This document shows, in pieces, positions 9,056 through 18,532 of a DNA stretch of 61,869 bases (position 1 is the stretch's first letter; each line of letters opens with the position of its first letter). The notes under the pieces were generated by a model. It had not been told where the DNA came from. It saw only the letters and a list, made by a program, of their open reading frames with translations, and did no database searches. The position numbers and the translations under genes were made by a program. Source of the stretch: Pseudorhodoplanes sp. (GTDB lineage: Bacteria; Pseudomonadota; Alphaproteobacteria; Rhizobiales; Xanthobacteraceae). The stretch lies in the NCBI GenBank assembly GCA_022843165.1, contig JALHOD010000019.1, positions 1-61,869 on the forward strand. Direction: 5' to 3'.

Positions 9056-12000
9056 ATGAGTCATTTTCTCGATCGACTGACCTTCTTCACTCGGCCTGCC
9101 GCGCCGTTCTCGGAGGGCCATGGCATCACCACCGGTGAGGACCGGCGCTGGGAGGACGGCTACCGCAAGCGCTGGCAGCACGACAAAATCGTGCGCTCCA
9201 CGCACGGGGCCAATTGCACCGGATCCTGCTCCTGGAAAATCTATGTGAAGGGCGGCATCGTCACCTGGGAAACCCAGCAGACCGACTATCCGCGCACGCG
9301 GCCCGATCTTCCCAACCACGAACCGCGCGGTTGCTCGCGCGGCGCGAGCTATTCTTGGTATCTGTATTCCGGCAACCGCGTCAAATATCCGCTGGTGCGG
9401 TCGCGGTTGCTCAAGCTGTGGCGTGAGGCGAGGGCGGTGCGGACGCCGGTGGCCGCTTGGTCCTCCATCGTGGAGGACGAAAAGAAACGCGCAGCCTATA
9501 CCACCAAGCGAGGGCATGGCGGATTCGTGCGCGCGACATGGGACGAGGTGACGGAAATCATTGCCGCCGCCAACGCCTACACCGTCAAAAAGCATGGCCC
9601 GGATCGGGTGATCGGGTTCTCGCCGATTCCCGCCATGTCGATGGTGTCGTATGCAGCCGGCTCTCGCTATCTGTCGCTGCTCGGCGGCGTCTGCATGTCA
9701 TTCTATGACTGGTATTGCGACCTGCCGCCGTCATCACCTCAGACCTGGGGTGAGCAGACCGACGTGCCCGAAAGCGCCGACTGGTACAATTCCGGCTTCC
9801 TGATCCTGTGGGGTTCGAACGTGCCGCAGACGCGCACGCCGGACGCTCATTTCTACACCGAAGCGCGCTATCGCGGCGCCAAGAGCGTGGTGATCTGCCC
9901 GGATTATTCGGAAGCTTCCAAATTCGCCGATCTCTGGATTTCGGTGAAGCAGGGCACCGACTCGGCGCTGGCAATGGCCATGGGCCACGTGATTCTGCGC
10001 GAGTTTCATGTCGATCGCCAGGCCAGCTATTTCAATGACTATGTACGCCAGTATACCGACATGCCGATGCTGGTGCGGCTCGACAAGAAGGACGGCAAGC
10101 TGATTCCCGGCCGGCTGTTGCGCGCATCTGATTTTGCGGATGGGCTCGGCGAGAAGAACAATCCGGAATGGAAGACCGTCGCCTTCGATGAAACATCGGA
10201 AGGCGTGGTGGTGCCGCTTGGGTCCGTCGGGTTCCGGTGGGGCGAGAAGGGAAAATGGAATCTGGAAGAAAAAGATTCCGACGGCCGCGACACCAGTCTC
10301 CGACTGACGCTGGAAAGCGCGCACGATCAAATTGTCGATGTGTCCTTCCCTTATTTCGGCAATATCGACCACGATCATTTTGTCAGCGACGCGCATCCCA
10401 GCGTTCTGGATCGGCGCATCCCGGTGAAAAAGGTGCAACTCGCCGACGGTGAGGCACTGGTCGCGACGGTGTTCGACCTGTTTGTGGCTAATTACGGTGT
10501 TGATCGCGGTTTTGGCGGGGCGCATGTCGCCAAATCCTATGACGAGAACGTGCCCTACACACCGGCCTGGGCCGAGAAGATCACCGGCGTGCCGCGCGAC
10601 CAGATCATCACCGTGGCGCGCGAATTCGCGCTCAATGCCGAGAAGACCAAGGGCCGTTCCATGGTCATCATCGGCGCGGCAATGAACCACTGGTATCATT
10701 CCGATATGAATTACCGCGGCGTCATCAACATGCTGGTGATGTGCGGTTGTGTCGGTCAGTCGGGCGGCGGCTGGTCGCATTATGTCGGCCAGGAGAAACT
10801 GCGCCCGCAATCGGGCTGGCTGCCGCTGGCCTTCGGGCTCGACTGGAGCCGGCCGCCGCGGCAGATGAACTCGACGTCGTTCTTCTACGCGCATACCGAC
10901 CAGTGGCGTTACGAGACCGTGGGCGTCGAGGAAATCCTGTCGCCAACCGCCCCCGCCGGTCCATGGGACGGTGCGCTGATCGACTACAACGTGCGCGCCG
11001 AGCGCATGGGCTGGCTGCCATCGGCACCGCAACTCCGGCAGAACCCGCTCAGCCTTGCCAAAAAGGCTGAGGCCGCTGGGCTGGAGGCCAAGGACTACGT
11101 CGTCAAGGGACTGAAATCCGGAGAATTGCAGATGTCCTGCGACGATCCGGACCATCCGGACAACTGGCCGCGCAACATGTTCATCTGGCGGTCGAACCTG
11201 CTCGGTTCTTCCGGAAAGGGCCACGAGTATTTCCTGAAGCATCTGCTCGGGACGTCGCATGGTGTGCAGGGCAAGGATCTCGGAGAGACCGGCAAGAAGA
11301 AGCCGAAGGATGTGGTCTGGCATGACGACGCGCCGATCGGGAAGCTCGATCTGCTCGTGACACTCGATTTCCGCATGTCCACGACCTGTGTCTATTCCGA
11401 CATCGTTCTGCCGACCGCCACCTGGTATGAGAAGAACGATCTCAACACCTCCGACATGCATCCCTTCATCCACCCACTCACGGCGGCGGTGGACCCGGTC
11501 TGGGAAGCGAGGAGCGACTGGGACATCTACAAGTCCATCGCCAAGGCATTCTCGAAAGTCGCGCCGGAAGTGCTTGGCGTCGAAAAGGACGTCGTGCTGA
11601 CGCCCATCCTGCACGACACGCCGACCGAGATCGCGCAGGCGCTGGACGTCAAGGACTGGAAGAAGGGCGAAGTCGAAGCGATCCCCGGCAAGACCATGCC
11701 GTCGGTGACCGTCGTCGAGCGCGATTATCCGAACGTCTACAAGCGTTTCACGGCGCTTGGCCCGCTGATGTCGAAGCTCGGCAACGGCGGCAAGGGCATG
11801 GCGTGGAACACCGAGCACGAAGTCGACTTCCTGAAGAAGCTGAACGGTGTGGTCACCGAAGAAGGCGCCACCAAGGGGCTCGCGCGGATCGAATCCGATA
11901 TCGATGCGACCGAGGTCATCCTCACGCTGGCACCGGAAACCAACGGCGAAGTGGCGGTCAAGGCGTGGGAATCTCTGTCCAAGGCCACGGGTCGCGAGCA

Positions 12001-12820
12001 CGCCCATCTCGCCATTCCGAAAGAGGACGAGAAAATTAGGTTCCGCGACGTCGTCGCGCAGCCTCGCAAGATCATCTCCTCGCCGATCTGGTCGGGGCTG
12101 GAAAGCGATAAGGTCTGTTACAATGCCTGCTATACGAATGTTCACGAACTGATCCCGTGGCGCACGCTTTCGGGGCGCCAGCAGCTCTATCAGGATCATC
12201 TGTGGATGCGGGCTTTCGGCGAGGCGCTCTGCGTCTATCGCCCGCCGATCGATCTCAAGGCGGTGAAGCCGGTGATCGATCTGAAGCCGAACGGCGAGAA
12301 GCAGATCGTTCTGAACTTCATCACGCCGCATCAGAAATGGGGCATCCACTCCACCTATACCGACAATCTGCTCATGCTCACCTTGTCGCGCGGCGGACCG
12401 ATCGTGTGGATCAGCGAAACCGACGCCAAGGCGGCCGGCATCGTCGATAATGACTGGATCGAGGCTTACAACGCCAACGGCGCGCTGGTGGCCCGGGCCG
12501 TGGTCTCCCAGCGTGTGAAGGAGGGCATGTGTCTGATGTATCACGCGCAGGAAAAGATCGTGAACGTGCCGGGATCGGAAATGACCGGCCAACGCGGCGG
12601 CATCCATAACTCGGTGACCCGCGCGATCGTGAAGCCGACGCATATGATCGGCGGCTATGCCCAGCAATCCTACGGTTTCAACTATTACGGCACGATCGGC
12701 ACCAACCGCGACGAATTCGTGATCGTGCGCAAGATGGTCAAGGTCGACTGGCTAGATACACCGACCGCCGATCAGCCCGAACCGCTCACCGTCGCCCGGA
12801 ATATGGAGGCCGCAGAATGA
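9056..12820 (+). CDS. narG: Respiratory nitrate reductase, alpha subunit
   Basis: The 1254-residue catalytic subunit reduces nitrate to nitrite at a bis-MGD molybdenum centre on the cytoplasmic face. The FS0 [4Fe-4S] ligands are H50-x3-C54-x3-C58-x34-C93, the histidine form typical of NarG. The molybdenum-ligand aspartate is D222 in YCDLPPSSPQTWGEQTD, the same number as in E. coli. Molybdopterin dinucleotide-binding regions continue to a C-terminal GTNRDEFVIVRKM segment. Length is standard. Its stop overlaps the narH start (ATGA), so translation is coupled. Confidence 0.97.
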   Translation: MSHFLDRLTFFTRPAAPFSEGHGITTGEDRRWEDGYRKRWQHDKIVRSTHGANCTGSCSWKIYVKGGIVTWETQQTDYPRTRPDLPNHEPRGCSRGASYSWYLYSGNRVKYPLVRSRLLKLWREARAVRTPVAAWSSIVEDEKKRAAYTTKRGHGGFVRATWDEVTEIIAAANAYTVKKHGPDRVIGFSPIPAMSMVSYAAGSRYLSLLGGVCMSFYDWYCDLPPSSPQTWGEQTDVPESADWYNSGFLILWGSNVPQTRTPDAHFYTEARYRGAKSVVICPDYSEASKFADLWISVKQGTDSALAMAMGHVILREFHVDRQASYFNDYVRQYTDMPMLVRLDKKDGKLIPGRLLRASDFADGLGEKNNPEWKTVAFDETSEGVVVPLGSVGFRWGEKGKWNLEEKDSDGRDTSLRLTLESAHDQIVDVSFPYFGNIDHDHFVSDAHPSVLDRRIPVKKVQLADGEALVATVFDLFVANYGVDRGFGGAHVAKSYDENVPYTPAWAEKITGVPRDQIITVAREFALNAEKTKGRSMVIIGAAMNHWYHSDMNYRGVINMLVMCGCVGQSGGGWSHYVGQEKLRPQSGWLPLAFGLDWSRPPRQMNSTSFFYAHTDQWRYETVGVEEILSPTAPAGPWDGALIDYNVRAERMGWLPSAPQLRQNPLSLAKKAEAAGLEAKDYVVKGLKSGELQMSCDDPDHPDNWPRNMFIWRSNLLGSSGKGHEYFLKHLLGTSHGVQGKDLGETGKKKPKDVVWHDDAPIGKLDLLVTLDFRMSTTCVYSDIVLPTATWYEKNDLNTSDMHPFIHPLTAAVDPVWEARSDWDIYKSIAKAFSKVAPEVLGVEKDVVLTPILHDTPTEIAQALDVKDWKKGEVEAIPGKTMPSVTVVERDYPNVYKRFTALGPLMSKLGNGGKGMAWNTEHEVDFLKKLNGVVTEEGATKGLARIESDIDATEVILTLAPETNGEVAVKAWESLSKATGREHAHLAIPKEDEKIRFRDVVAQPRKIISSPIWSGLESDKVCYNACYTNVHELIPWRTLSGRQQLYQDHLWMRAFGEALCVYRPPIDLKAVKPVIDLKPNGEKQIVLNFITPHQKWGIHSTYTDNLLMLTLSRGGPIVWISETDAKAAGIVDNDWIEAYNANGALVARAVVSQRVKEGMCLMYHAQEKIVNVPGSEMTGQRGGIHNSVTRAIVKPTHMIGGYAQQSYGFNYYGTIGTNRDEFVIVRKMVKVDWLDTPTADQPEPLTVARNMEAAE

Positions 12821-14337
12821 AGATCCGCGCTCAAATCGCGATGGTGCTCAATCTCGACAAATGCATCGGGTGTCACACTTGTTCGGTGACCTGCAAGAAC
12901 GTCTGGACCAACCGCGAAGGCATGGAATACGCGTGGTTCAACAACGTCGAGACCAAGCCCGGCATCGGCTATCCGAAGGACTGGGAAAACCAGGATCGCT
13001 GGAACGGCGGCTGGGTTCGCAAGCGCAACGGCAAGATCGAGCCGAAGATCGGCTCGAAATGGCGGGTGCTGGCGAAGATCTTCGCCAATCCCGACCTGCC
13101 GGAAATCGACGACTATTACGAGCCTTTCACTTTCGACTACGAGCATCTCCAGAAGGCGCCGGAAATGCCGGCATTTCCGACCGCTCGGCCGCGTTCGCTG
13201 ATCACCGGCGAACGGATGGAAAAGATCGAGTGGGGGCCGAACTGGGAGGAGATTCTTGGCGGTGAATTCGCCAAGCGCTCGCAGGACTACAATTTCGAGG
13301 GCATCCAGAAGGATATCTACGGCCAGTTCGAGAACACCTTCATGATGTATCTGCCGCGCCTGTGCGAGCATTGCCTCAACCCGGCCTGTGTCGCGGCCTG
13401 TCCGTCGGGCGCGATCTACAAGCGGGAAGAGGATGGAATTGTTCTGATCGACCAGGACAAATGCCGCGGCTGGCGCATGTGCGTCTCCGGCTGTCCTTAC
13501 AAGAAAATCTACTATAATTGGCAGAGCGGAAAGTCCGAGAAATGCATCTTCTGCTTCCCGCGTATCGAGGCGGGCCAGCCGACAGTCTGTTCGGAGACCT
13601 GTGTCGGCCGCATCCGCTATCTCGGCGTGGTGCTCTATGACGCCGACCGCATCGAGGAGGCGGCGAGCGTTCCCGACGAGCAGGATCTTTATGAGGCGCA
13701 GCTTTCGGTGTTCCTCGACCCCAACGATCCCAAGGTGATCGAACAGGCGCGAGCGGACGGCATTCCCGAAGCCTGGCTGGAAGGCGCCAAGCGCTCACCG
13801 ATCTGGAAAATGGCGATGGAGTGGAAAGTCGCCTTCCCGCTGCATCCGGAATACCGCACGCTGCCAATGGTCTGGTATGTGCCGCCGCTGTCGCCGATCC
13901 AGTCGGCCGCTGCCGCCGGCAAGATCGGGCATGATGGCGAAATGCCGGATGTGCGTTCGCTGCGCATCCCACTGAAATATCTAGCAAATCTTCTGACTGC
14001 CGGAAAAGAGGAGCCGGTTGCGCTTGGTCTCGAACGCATGCTTGCCATGCGCGCATACATGCGGGCGAAAACCGTCGACGGCGTGATCGACGAGAATATC
14101 GCCAAGCGGGTTGGCCTGACCGCCCAGCATATCGAGGACATGTATCAGGTGATGGCGATCGCGAACTACGAGGATCGCTTCGTGATCCCGACTGCGCATC
14201 GCGAACTGGGCGAGGATGCCTACGATCTCCGCGGTTCCTGCGGCTTCTCGTTCGGCAATGGCTGCTCTGGTGGCAGCAGCGAGATCAACCTGTTCGGCAC
14301 GCCCAAGCGCGCCAAAAATCCGATGGAGGTGGCGTGA
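12817..14337 (+). CDS. narH: Respiratory nitrate reductase, beta (Fe-S) subunit
   Basis: This 506-residue protein transfers electrons from NarI to NarG through four Fe-S clusters. Ligand groups are C16/C19/C22/C26, C183/C186/C191/C195, C216/W219/C222/C226 and C243/C246/C258/C262. The tryptophan replacing one cysteine in the third group gives the [3Fe-4S] centre known in NarH. The start overlaps the narG stop by 4 bp and the stop overlaps the narJ start. Length and motif order are normal for a cytoplasm-facing NarGHI complex. Confidence 0.97.
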   Translation: MKIRAQIAMVLNLDKCIGCHTCSVTCKNVWTNREGMEYAWFNNVETKPGIGYPKDWENQDRWNGGWVRKRNGKIEPKIGSKWRVLAKIFANPDLPEIDDYYEPFTFDYEHLQKAPEMPAFPTARPRSLITGERMEKIEWGPNWEEILGGEFAKRSQDYNFEGIQKDIYGQFENTFMMYLPRLCEHCLNPACVAACPSGAIYKREEDGIVLIDQDKCRGWRMCVSGCPYKKIYYNWQSGKSEKCIFCFPRIEAGQPTVCSETCVGRIRYLGVVLYDADRIEEAASVPDEQDLYEAQLSVFLDPNDPKVIEQARADGIPEAWLEGAKRSPIWKMAMEWKVAFPLHPEYRTLPMVWYVPPLSPIQSAAAAGKIGHDGEMPDVRSLRIPLKYLANLLTAGKEEPVALGLERMLAMRAYMRAKTVDGVIDENIAKRVGLTAQHIEDMYQVMAIANYEDRFVIPTAHRELGEDAYDLRGSCGFSFGNGCSGGSSEINLFGTPKRAKNPMEVA

Positions 14338-15059
14338 TGACGCGGACGTTCAAGGTGCTTTCGGCGCTGCTCAGTTATCCGACTGCGGAACTTCAACAAG
14401 CCATCGGCGAAATGAAGTCGGCGCTGGAAGCAGAGAAATTGCTGCCATCCGCAGTGCAGCGGGCCTTGTGGACGCTGCTGGACGAGATCGAATCCGGCGA
14501 TCTTTATGACATGCAGGAACGCTACGTGCTGCTGTTCGACCGCACCCGTTCGCTTTCGCTGCATCTGTTCGAGCACGTGCATGGCGAGAGCCGCGACCGC
14601 GGCCAGGCCATGATCGATCTGCAGAATCTGTACGCAGAGAAGGGGCTCGCGATCGGCGCTTCCGAACTGCCCGATTTCGTGCCGCTCTTTCTCGAATTCC
14701 TGGCGACACAGCCGCGAGCGGAAGCTTACGAACTTCTGGGCCAGCCGGTCCATATTCTGGCCGCGCTCGCGGAGCGGCTGCGCAAGCGCGATTCGTCCTA
14801 TGAGGCCGTGTTCCGGGCGCTGGTGGCGCTGGCGAACGCCAAGCCGAAAGGCGAGGACGTCGCGGCCGTTCTCAGCGCGCCCGATCCGGATGCCAACGAT
14901 CTGGCTGCGCTCGACGCAGCCTGGGAAGACGAGCCGGTGCAGTTCGGACCGGGAGCGATCGATAGCTGCAAGGATGGTCTGATCGCGCGCGTTCGCGCGG
15001 GACGCCGCCCTGCGCCCGGCATGCCGACAGGGACCCATCGTCCCGTCCTGCCGCAATAA
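14337..15059 (+). CDS. narJ: Nitrate reductase molybdenum-cofactor assembly chaperone
   Basis: The 240-residue all-helical protein belongs to the NarJ/DmsD chaperone family, which holds NarGH until cofactors are inserted and it docks on NarI. Family features include the N-terminal LLSYPTAELQQAI helix, YVLLFDRTRSLSLHLFEHVHGESRDRG at about 60-86 and a LPDFVPLFLEFLA segment. The ATG at 14337 overlaps the narH stop (TGATG); an in-frame GTG one codon earlier is the alternative start. It is not part of the final enzyme. Its fixed place between narH and narI supports the call. Confidence 0.94.
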   Translation: MTRTFKVLSALLSYPTAELQQAIGEMKSALEAEKLLPSAVQRALWTLLDEIESGDLYDMQERYVLLFDRTRSLSLHLFEHVHGESRDRGQAMIDLQNLYAEKGLAIGASELPDFVPLFLEFLATQPRAEAYELLGQPVHILAALAERLRKRDSSYEAVFRALVALANAKPKGEDVAAVLSAPDPDANDLAALDAAWEDEPVQFGPGAIDSCKDGLIARVRAGRRPAPGMPTGTHRPVLPQ

Positions 15060-15070
15060 GGAGATGATCA

Positions 15071-15826
15071 ATGCGCGAAGCCATCAATCATATCGTCTTC
15101 GGCTGGTATCCTTATCTTTGCCTGACGGTGTTCATCGTCGGCAGCTGGCTCCGGTTTGATCGCGAGCAATACACCTGGAAGACCGGCTCCAGCCAGTTGC
15201 TGCGCCGCCGGCAGTTGATGTGGGGCTCCAATCTGTTCCATGTGGGAATTCTCGTGATTTTCTTCGGGCATTTCGTCGGGTTGCTGACCCCGATCTGGAT
15301 ATTCGACGCCATGGGCATCTCGCACACCGCAAAGCAATGGATGGCGATCATCGTCGGCGGTATCGCCGGCATCATGTGCTTCGTCGGCATCACGCTGCTG
15401 GTGCATCGGCGCCTGTTCGATGTGCGCATCCGTAGCACCTCGTCGTTCGGCGATATCGCGATCCTGTTGTTGTTGTACGCGCAGTTGATTCTCGGGCTCG
15501 CCACCATTCCAGTGTCGCTCGGACATCTCGACGGCCATGAAATGGTGAAATTCATGACCTGGGCGCAGGGCATCCTGACCCTGCAGCCGGGTGTATCCGC
15601 ACTGATCGCCGATACCAGTCTGATCTTCAAGCTGCACCTGTTCCTGGGAATGACCATTTTTCTCGTCTTTCCCTTCACACGACTGGTCCATGTCTGGAGT
15701 GCTCCGATCTGGTATCTCGGACGGCGCGGCTATCAGGTGGTTCGTGCCTCCCATCCGGAGGCGCGAACGAACTATGCTCGCCGTGCGTCGCAGTCGCCGC
15801 GCGCACGGCCGGCAGCGGCGGAGTGA
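15071..15826 (+). CDS. narI: Respiratory nitrate reductase, gamma (cytochrome b) subunit
   Basis: This 251-residue membrane protein oxidises quinol at the periplasmic side and passes electrons through two b haems to NarH. It has about five membrane helices. Likely haem ligands are H57, H67, H189 and H207, each one or two positions from the E. coli residues (56, 66, 187, 205). A strong site AAGGAGATGATCA precedes the ATG, 11 bp after narJ. The C-terminal ~30 residues are basic and Arg/Ala/Pro-rich beyond the usual core. Confidence 0.95.
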   Translation: MREAINHIVFGWYPYLCLTVFIVGSWLRFDREQYTWKTGSSQLLRRRQLMWGSNLFHVGILVIFFGHFVGLLTPIWIFDAMGISHTAKQWMAIIVGGIAGIMCFVGITLLVHRRLFDVRIRSTSSFGDIAILLLLYAQLILGLATIPVSLGHLDGHEMVKFMTWAQGILTLQPGVSALIADTSLIFKLHLFLGMTIFLVFPFTRLVHVWSAPIWYLGRRGYQVVRASHPEARTNYARRASQSPRARPAAAE

Positions 15827-15831
15827 GCGCC

Positions 15832-16662
15832 ATGAGCTGTTCGGTTCACACTACGGTTCTACCGAAGCGGGATGGCGTTGCAGTGAACGGGGTTCCCATT
15901 CCGCGCGACCGCATCGCGCGTGAGATTCAGAATCATCCGTCGGGGTCGCCGGTTCTGGCCTGGACGGCAGCGGCCCGTTCGCTGGTGATCCGCGAGTTGC
16001 TTCTCCAGGAAGCGAAACGGCTTTGTATCGCCGCGATGCCGATGGATGACGGCGAAGGCCGGCGGGAAACGGAGGACGAAGCGTCAATTCGCGCGCTGAT
16101 CGAGCAGGAAGTCACGACGCCTGTTGCCGATAGCGAAGCCTGCCGCCGCTATTACGAGCAGAATCGCCGGCGTTTTCGCTCGACTGACATTTTTGAAGCT
16201 GCACACATCCTGATCCCGGCCGTCGAACGCGATCATCAAACCTATACGCTGGCCCGCCAGACTGCGACCGATCTGCTCAGACAATTGCGCGAAAAGCCGG
16301 AATTGTTCGGGGAATTTGCCCGCCTGCATTCGGCCTGTCCTTCCAGTGCGCAAGGCGGCAATCTCGGCCAGATCTCCGATGGGCAGACGACGCCGGAATT
16401 CGAGCGTGCGCTGAACGCGCTTGCGCCCGGGGGCCTGACCGATGAGCCGGTCGCGACCCGTTACGGCTTTCATATCATCCGGCTTGACCGGCGGATCGAG
16501 GGCCGTGAATTGCCGTTCGAGATGGTTGCCGACCAGATCGCAGACTATCTGTCCGACAGCGTCCGCCGCCGTGCCACTGCGCAATATATCGCCCGCCTGT
16601 TGTCCCGGGCTGCGGTGACCGGCGTGGAGATGCCGGGTTTGGAAGAGCACCGCGTCAATTGA
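15832..16662 (+). CDS. Parvulin-type peptidyl-prolyl isomerase in the nar operon
   Basis: The 276-residue product has a PpiC/NifM-like layout: an N-terminal helical chaperone region (about 20-115) and a parvulin rotamase domain (about 120-230) with FEAAHILI, QGGNLGQISDGQTTPEFE and TRYGFHIIRLD. It catalyses proline isomerisation during folding. No signal peptide is visible, suggesting a cytoplasmic role, perhaps in maturing NarGHI much as NifM matures nitrogenase; that role is inference. It follows narI by 5 bp. I chose ATG 15832 because GGAG lies about 9 bp upstream; GTG 15823 is possible. Confidence 0.85.
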   Translation: MSCSVHTTVLPKRDGVAVNGVPIPRDRIAREIQNHPSGSPVLAWTAAARSLVIRELLLQEAKRLCIAAMPMDDGEGRRETEDEASIRALIEQEVTTPVADSEACRRYYEQNRRRFRSTDIFEAAHILIPAVERDHQTYTLARQTATDLLRQLREKPELFGEFARLHSACPSSAQGGNLGQISDGQTTPEFERALNALAPGGLTDEPVATRYGFHIIRLDRRIEGRELPFEMVADQIADYLSDSVRRRATAQYIARLLSRAAVTGVEMPGLEEHRVN

Positions 16663-16672
16663 GGAGGGATCG

Positions 16673-16990
16673 ATGCTGCTGGGCGACCTGATTGCGCGAT
16701 TTGATGACGAAGCGGTTGCTGCGGAAGCCCTGCTTTTGCTCGATGATTTACCGTTGACTGTGCGCATCCGCGAGGCGGCCGGACAGGAGGGACTGACAGC
16801 GGGTGAATTGGCCAGCGCGGCCGTGCAGCATTTTTCTGCTTCGGCCAGCGACGAGGAATGGGTCACCGTGCTTGGTCAGATGGGAAAATCTGACGAACCG
16901 GGGCTGGTCCTTCTGCGGCGATCGCTGATCTGGATTCTGTCGGCGAGGCCTGCGGCGGAAATCCCAGGCCCCACGCAAAGCGTCGCATAA
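16673..16990 (+). CDS. Small unknown protein closing the nar operon
   Basis: This 105-residue acidic protein lies 10 bp after the isomerase gene with a good GAGGAGGGA ribosome site, so it is almost surely the last gene of narKGHJI. It has no signal peptide, membrane helix or cysteine. Helix-prone segments alternate with short loops (for example EAVAAEALLLLDDLPLTVR), and the last 15 residues look unstructured. I do not recognise a named family. Context suggests a nitrate-reductase accessory or regulatory role, which is inference only. Confidence 0.65.
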   Translation: MLLGDLIARFDDEAVAAEALLLLDDLPLTVRIREAAGQEGLTAGELASAAVQHFSASASDEEWVTVLGQMGKSDEPGLVLLRRSLIWILSARPAAEIPGPTQSVA

Positions 16991-17016
16991 TTATTCCGAA
17001 AACGAGTATCTATCGT

Positions 17017-18144
17017 TCAGGGATCGGTGCAGCTGATGCGGTCCGTCACCAGCTGAGGCGTGCCGGGTTGAGCGCGGCGAACCGTGCGTTTGGCGTCGAC
17101 CAGCACATAGAGGCCGAGCCTTGCGCCCGCAACGATCGAAACCGTCGCCAGCACGGAGCCGATCGACAAGGTCGACAGTCCGGTGACGCCTTGGCCGACA
17201 GAGCAGCCGAGCGCCGTAATGCCGCCGAAACCCATCAGGGCGGCGCCGAGCAGACGGCGTTTCATGTCCGCGGCGTTCGCCGAGACCTCCCACTTGAACG
17301 TGCCGCTGCTCTTGGCGGCGATCAGCGCACCGACGATGACGCCGAGCACCGCGCCGACCGGGAAGTCCGGCTGCAGGGCGGTCGACAGCATGGCGTAATA
17401 GAGCGTCTCGCCGAGCGGGCCGACGAAGGTGAACGACTCGATTCGGCGCGAGTCGAAATCGTCGAAGGCGGCAATGCCGGTGGCCCACCAGCCCAGCGCG
17501 ATCAGAGCGCCCACGGCCGCTCCGGTAATGGCGAATCGGAGATTGGCGCGGACTCCGATCTGCGCGAAGGCCGCGATCGCGATCAGCAATCCCAGTGCAA
17601 TGGCCGCGACGGAAACGGCCGATCCGCTGAGACCGGCGATTTCCGGCAGCCGCTGTGAGAAGCCATTCGGCAGTTGGAGTGTCAGCGGTTCTGTAACGGC
17701 GATACGTCCGATTCCGGTGAGACCGCGCATGGTCATCATCGCCGTCACGCCGATGACCAGAAAGCTGACCAGTGCCTTGAGATCGCCGCCGCCGAGCTGC
17801 CGCAAGGTGCCCAGGCCGCAGGTGCCATTGAGCGCCATGCCGAAGCCGAACATCAGGCCGCCAAGGATCAGTCCGCCCCATTCCAGGCGCGCACCGAGAT
17901 AGATCGAGCGCGACAGGTCGAGCCCGCCCCACAATTCAAGCGCATGCACGCCGGCGATCGCAACGCCGATCGCCACGATCCAGCTGCGCAGCCGGCGTGT
18001 ATCGTTGGCATAGGTGGCATCTTCGATGGCGCCCAGCGTGCAGAAGCGGCCACGGCGGGCCGCGAAACCGAGTGCGATGCCAAGGCCAAAACCCAACAGC
18101 AGCCGGACGGCAAAAAGCGGCAGATCCTCGAACATGTCCATCAT
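17017..18144 (-). CDS. YeeE/YedE (TsuA-like) sulfur-compound transporter
   Basis: This 375-residue integral membrane protein has two sequence-similar halves, each with the family's cysteine motifs: GRFCTLGA (C35), NGTCGLGTLRQ (C109) and ALGCSVGQGVTGLS (C314). In TsuA, such cysteines relay thiosulfate through the membrane. Here it probably moves thiosulfate or a related sulfur species. It is the last gene of a leftward soxS-arsR-yeeE run, 20 bp after the repressor gene, so it is likely induced with sulfur oxidation. It converges on the nar operon with a ~26 bp gap. Confidence 0.88.
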   Translation of the reverse strand: MMDMFEDLPLFAVRLLLGFGLGIALGFAARRGRFCTLGAIEDATYANDTRRLRSWIVAIGVAIAGVHALELWGGLDLSRSIYLGARLEWGGLILGGLMFGFGMALNGTCGLGTLRQLGGGDLKALVSFLVIGVTAMMTMRGLTGIGRIAVTEPLTLQLPNGFSQRLPEIAGLSGSAVSVAAIALGLLIAIAAFAQIGVRANLRFAITGAAVGALIALGWWATGIAAFDDFDSRRIESFTFVGPLGETLYYAMLSTALQPDFPVGAVLGVIVGALIAAKSSGTFKWEVSANAADMKRRLLGAALMGFGGITALGCSVGQGVTGLSTLSIGSVLATVSIVAGARLGLYVLVDAKRTVRRAQPGTPQLVTDRISCTDP

Positions 18145-18164
18145 CCCGATTCGGCCAGGGCGCG

Positions 18165-18524
18165 TCAGCGCCGGCGCCGTGGCTCACAAAAGGCGTCGTG
18201 CAGGGCCTCGATCACCTGCCGCACTTCGGGACGGGCGAGCGAGTAATAGACACTCTTTCCGTCTCGCCGGGTCTCAACCAGATTGTCCGCGCGCAGGCGC
18301 GCAAGTTGCTGGGAGACGGCGGGCTGGCGGAGTTCGAGCGTCTGCTCGATTTCGGTGACGGATTTTTCGCCCTCGATCAGCAGGCACAGGATGACGAGCC
18401 GCGCCTCATGCGAGAGCGCCTTGAGAAACTCGCTCGCTTCGCGCGCATTGCTGAGGAGCGTATCGATATCCGGCGCGGCCTTTTTCAGGCGGCGGGCCAT
18501 CGCTCCAGAACTCATCGGGGGCAC
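18165..18524 (-). CDS. ArsR family persulfide-sensing repressor (BigR/SqrR-like)
   Basis: This 119-residue winged-helix repressor has its HTH at about 55-80 (SVTEIEQTLELRQPAVSQQL). It carries just two cysteines, C47 in LVILCLLIEGE and C113 in HDAFCEP, 66 residues apart. That is the same spacing as the reactive pair of SqrR (C41/C107) and BigR, which form a polysulfide bridge when sulfide or persulfide accumulates and then release DNA. It therefore probably de-represses sulfur-oxidation genes. A matching operator lies 9 bp upstream of its start. It sits between soxS and yeeE on the same strand. Confidence 0.88.
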   Translation of the reverse strand: MPPMSSGAMARRLKKAAPDIDTLLSNAREASEFLKALSHEARLVILCLLIEGEKSVTEIEQTLELRQPAVSQQLARLRADNLVETRRDGKSVYYSLARPEVRQVIEALHDAFCEPRRRR

Positions 18525-18532
18525 TCCACATC

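Noticed and set aside
9734-12667. 977-codon minus-strand frame opposite narG
   Set aside because: It is a shadow of high-GC narG codons; the sense strand is unmistakable and the antisense product resembles no family.
16991-17932. 313-codon minus-strand frame opposite to and in another frame of the YeeE gene
   Set aside because: Low-complexity Arg/His-rich product, no match; YeeE frame carries all three cysteine motifs.
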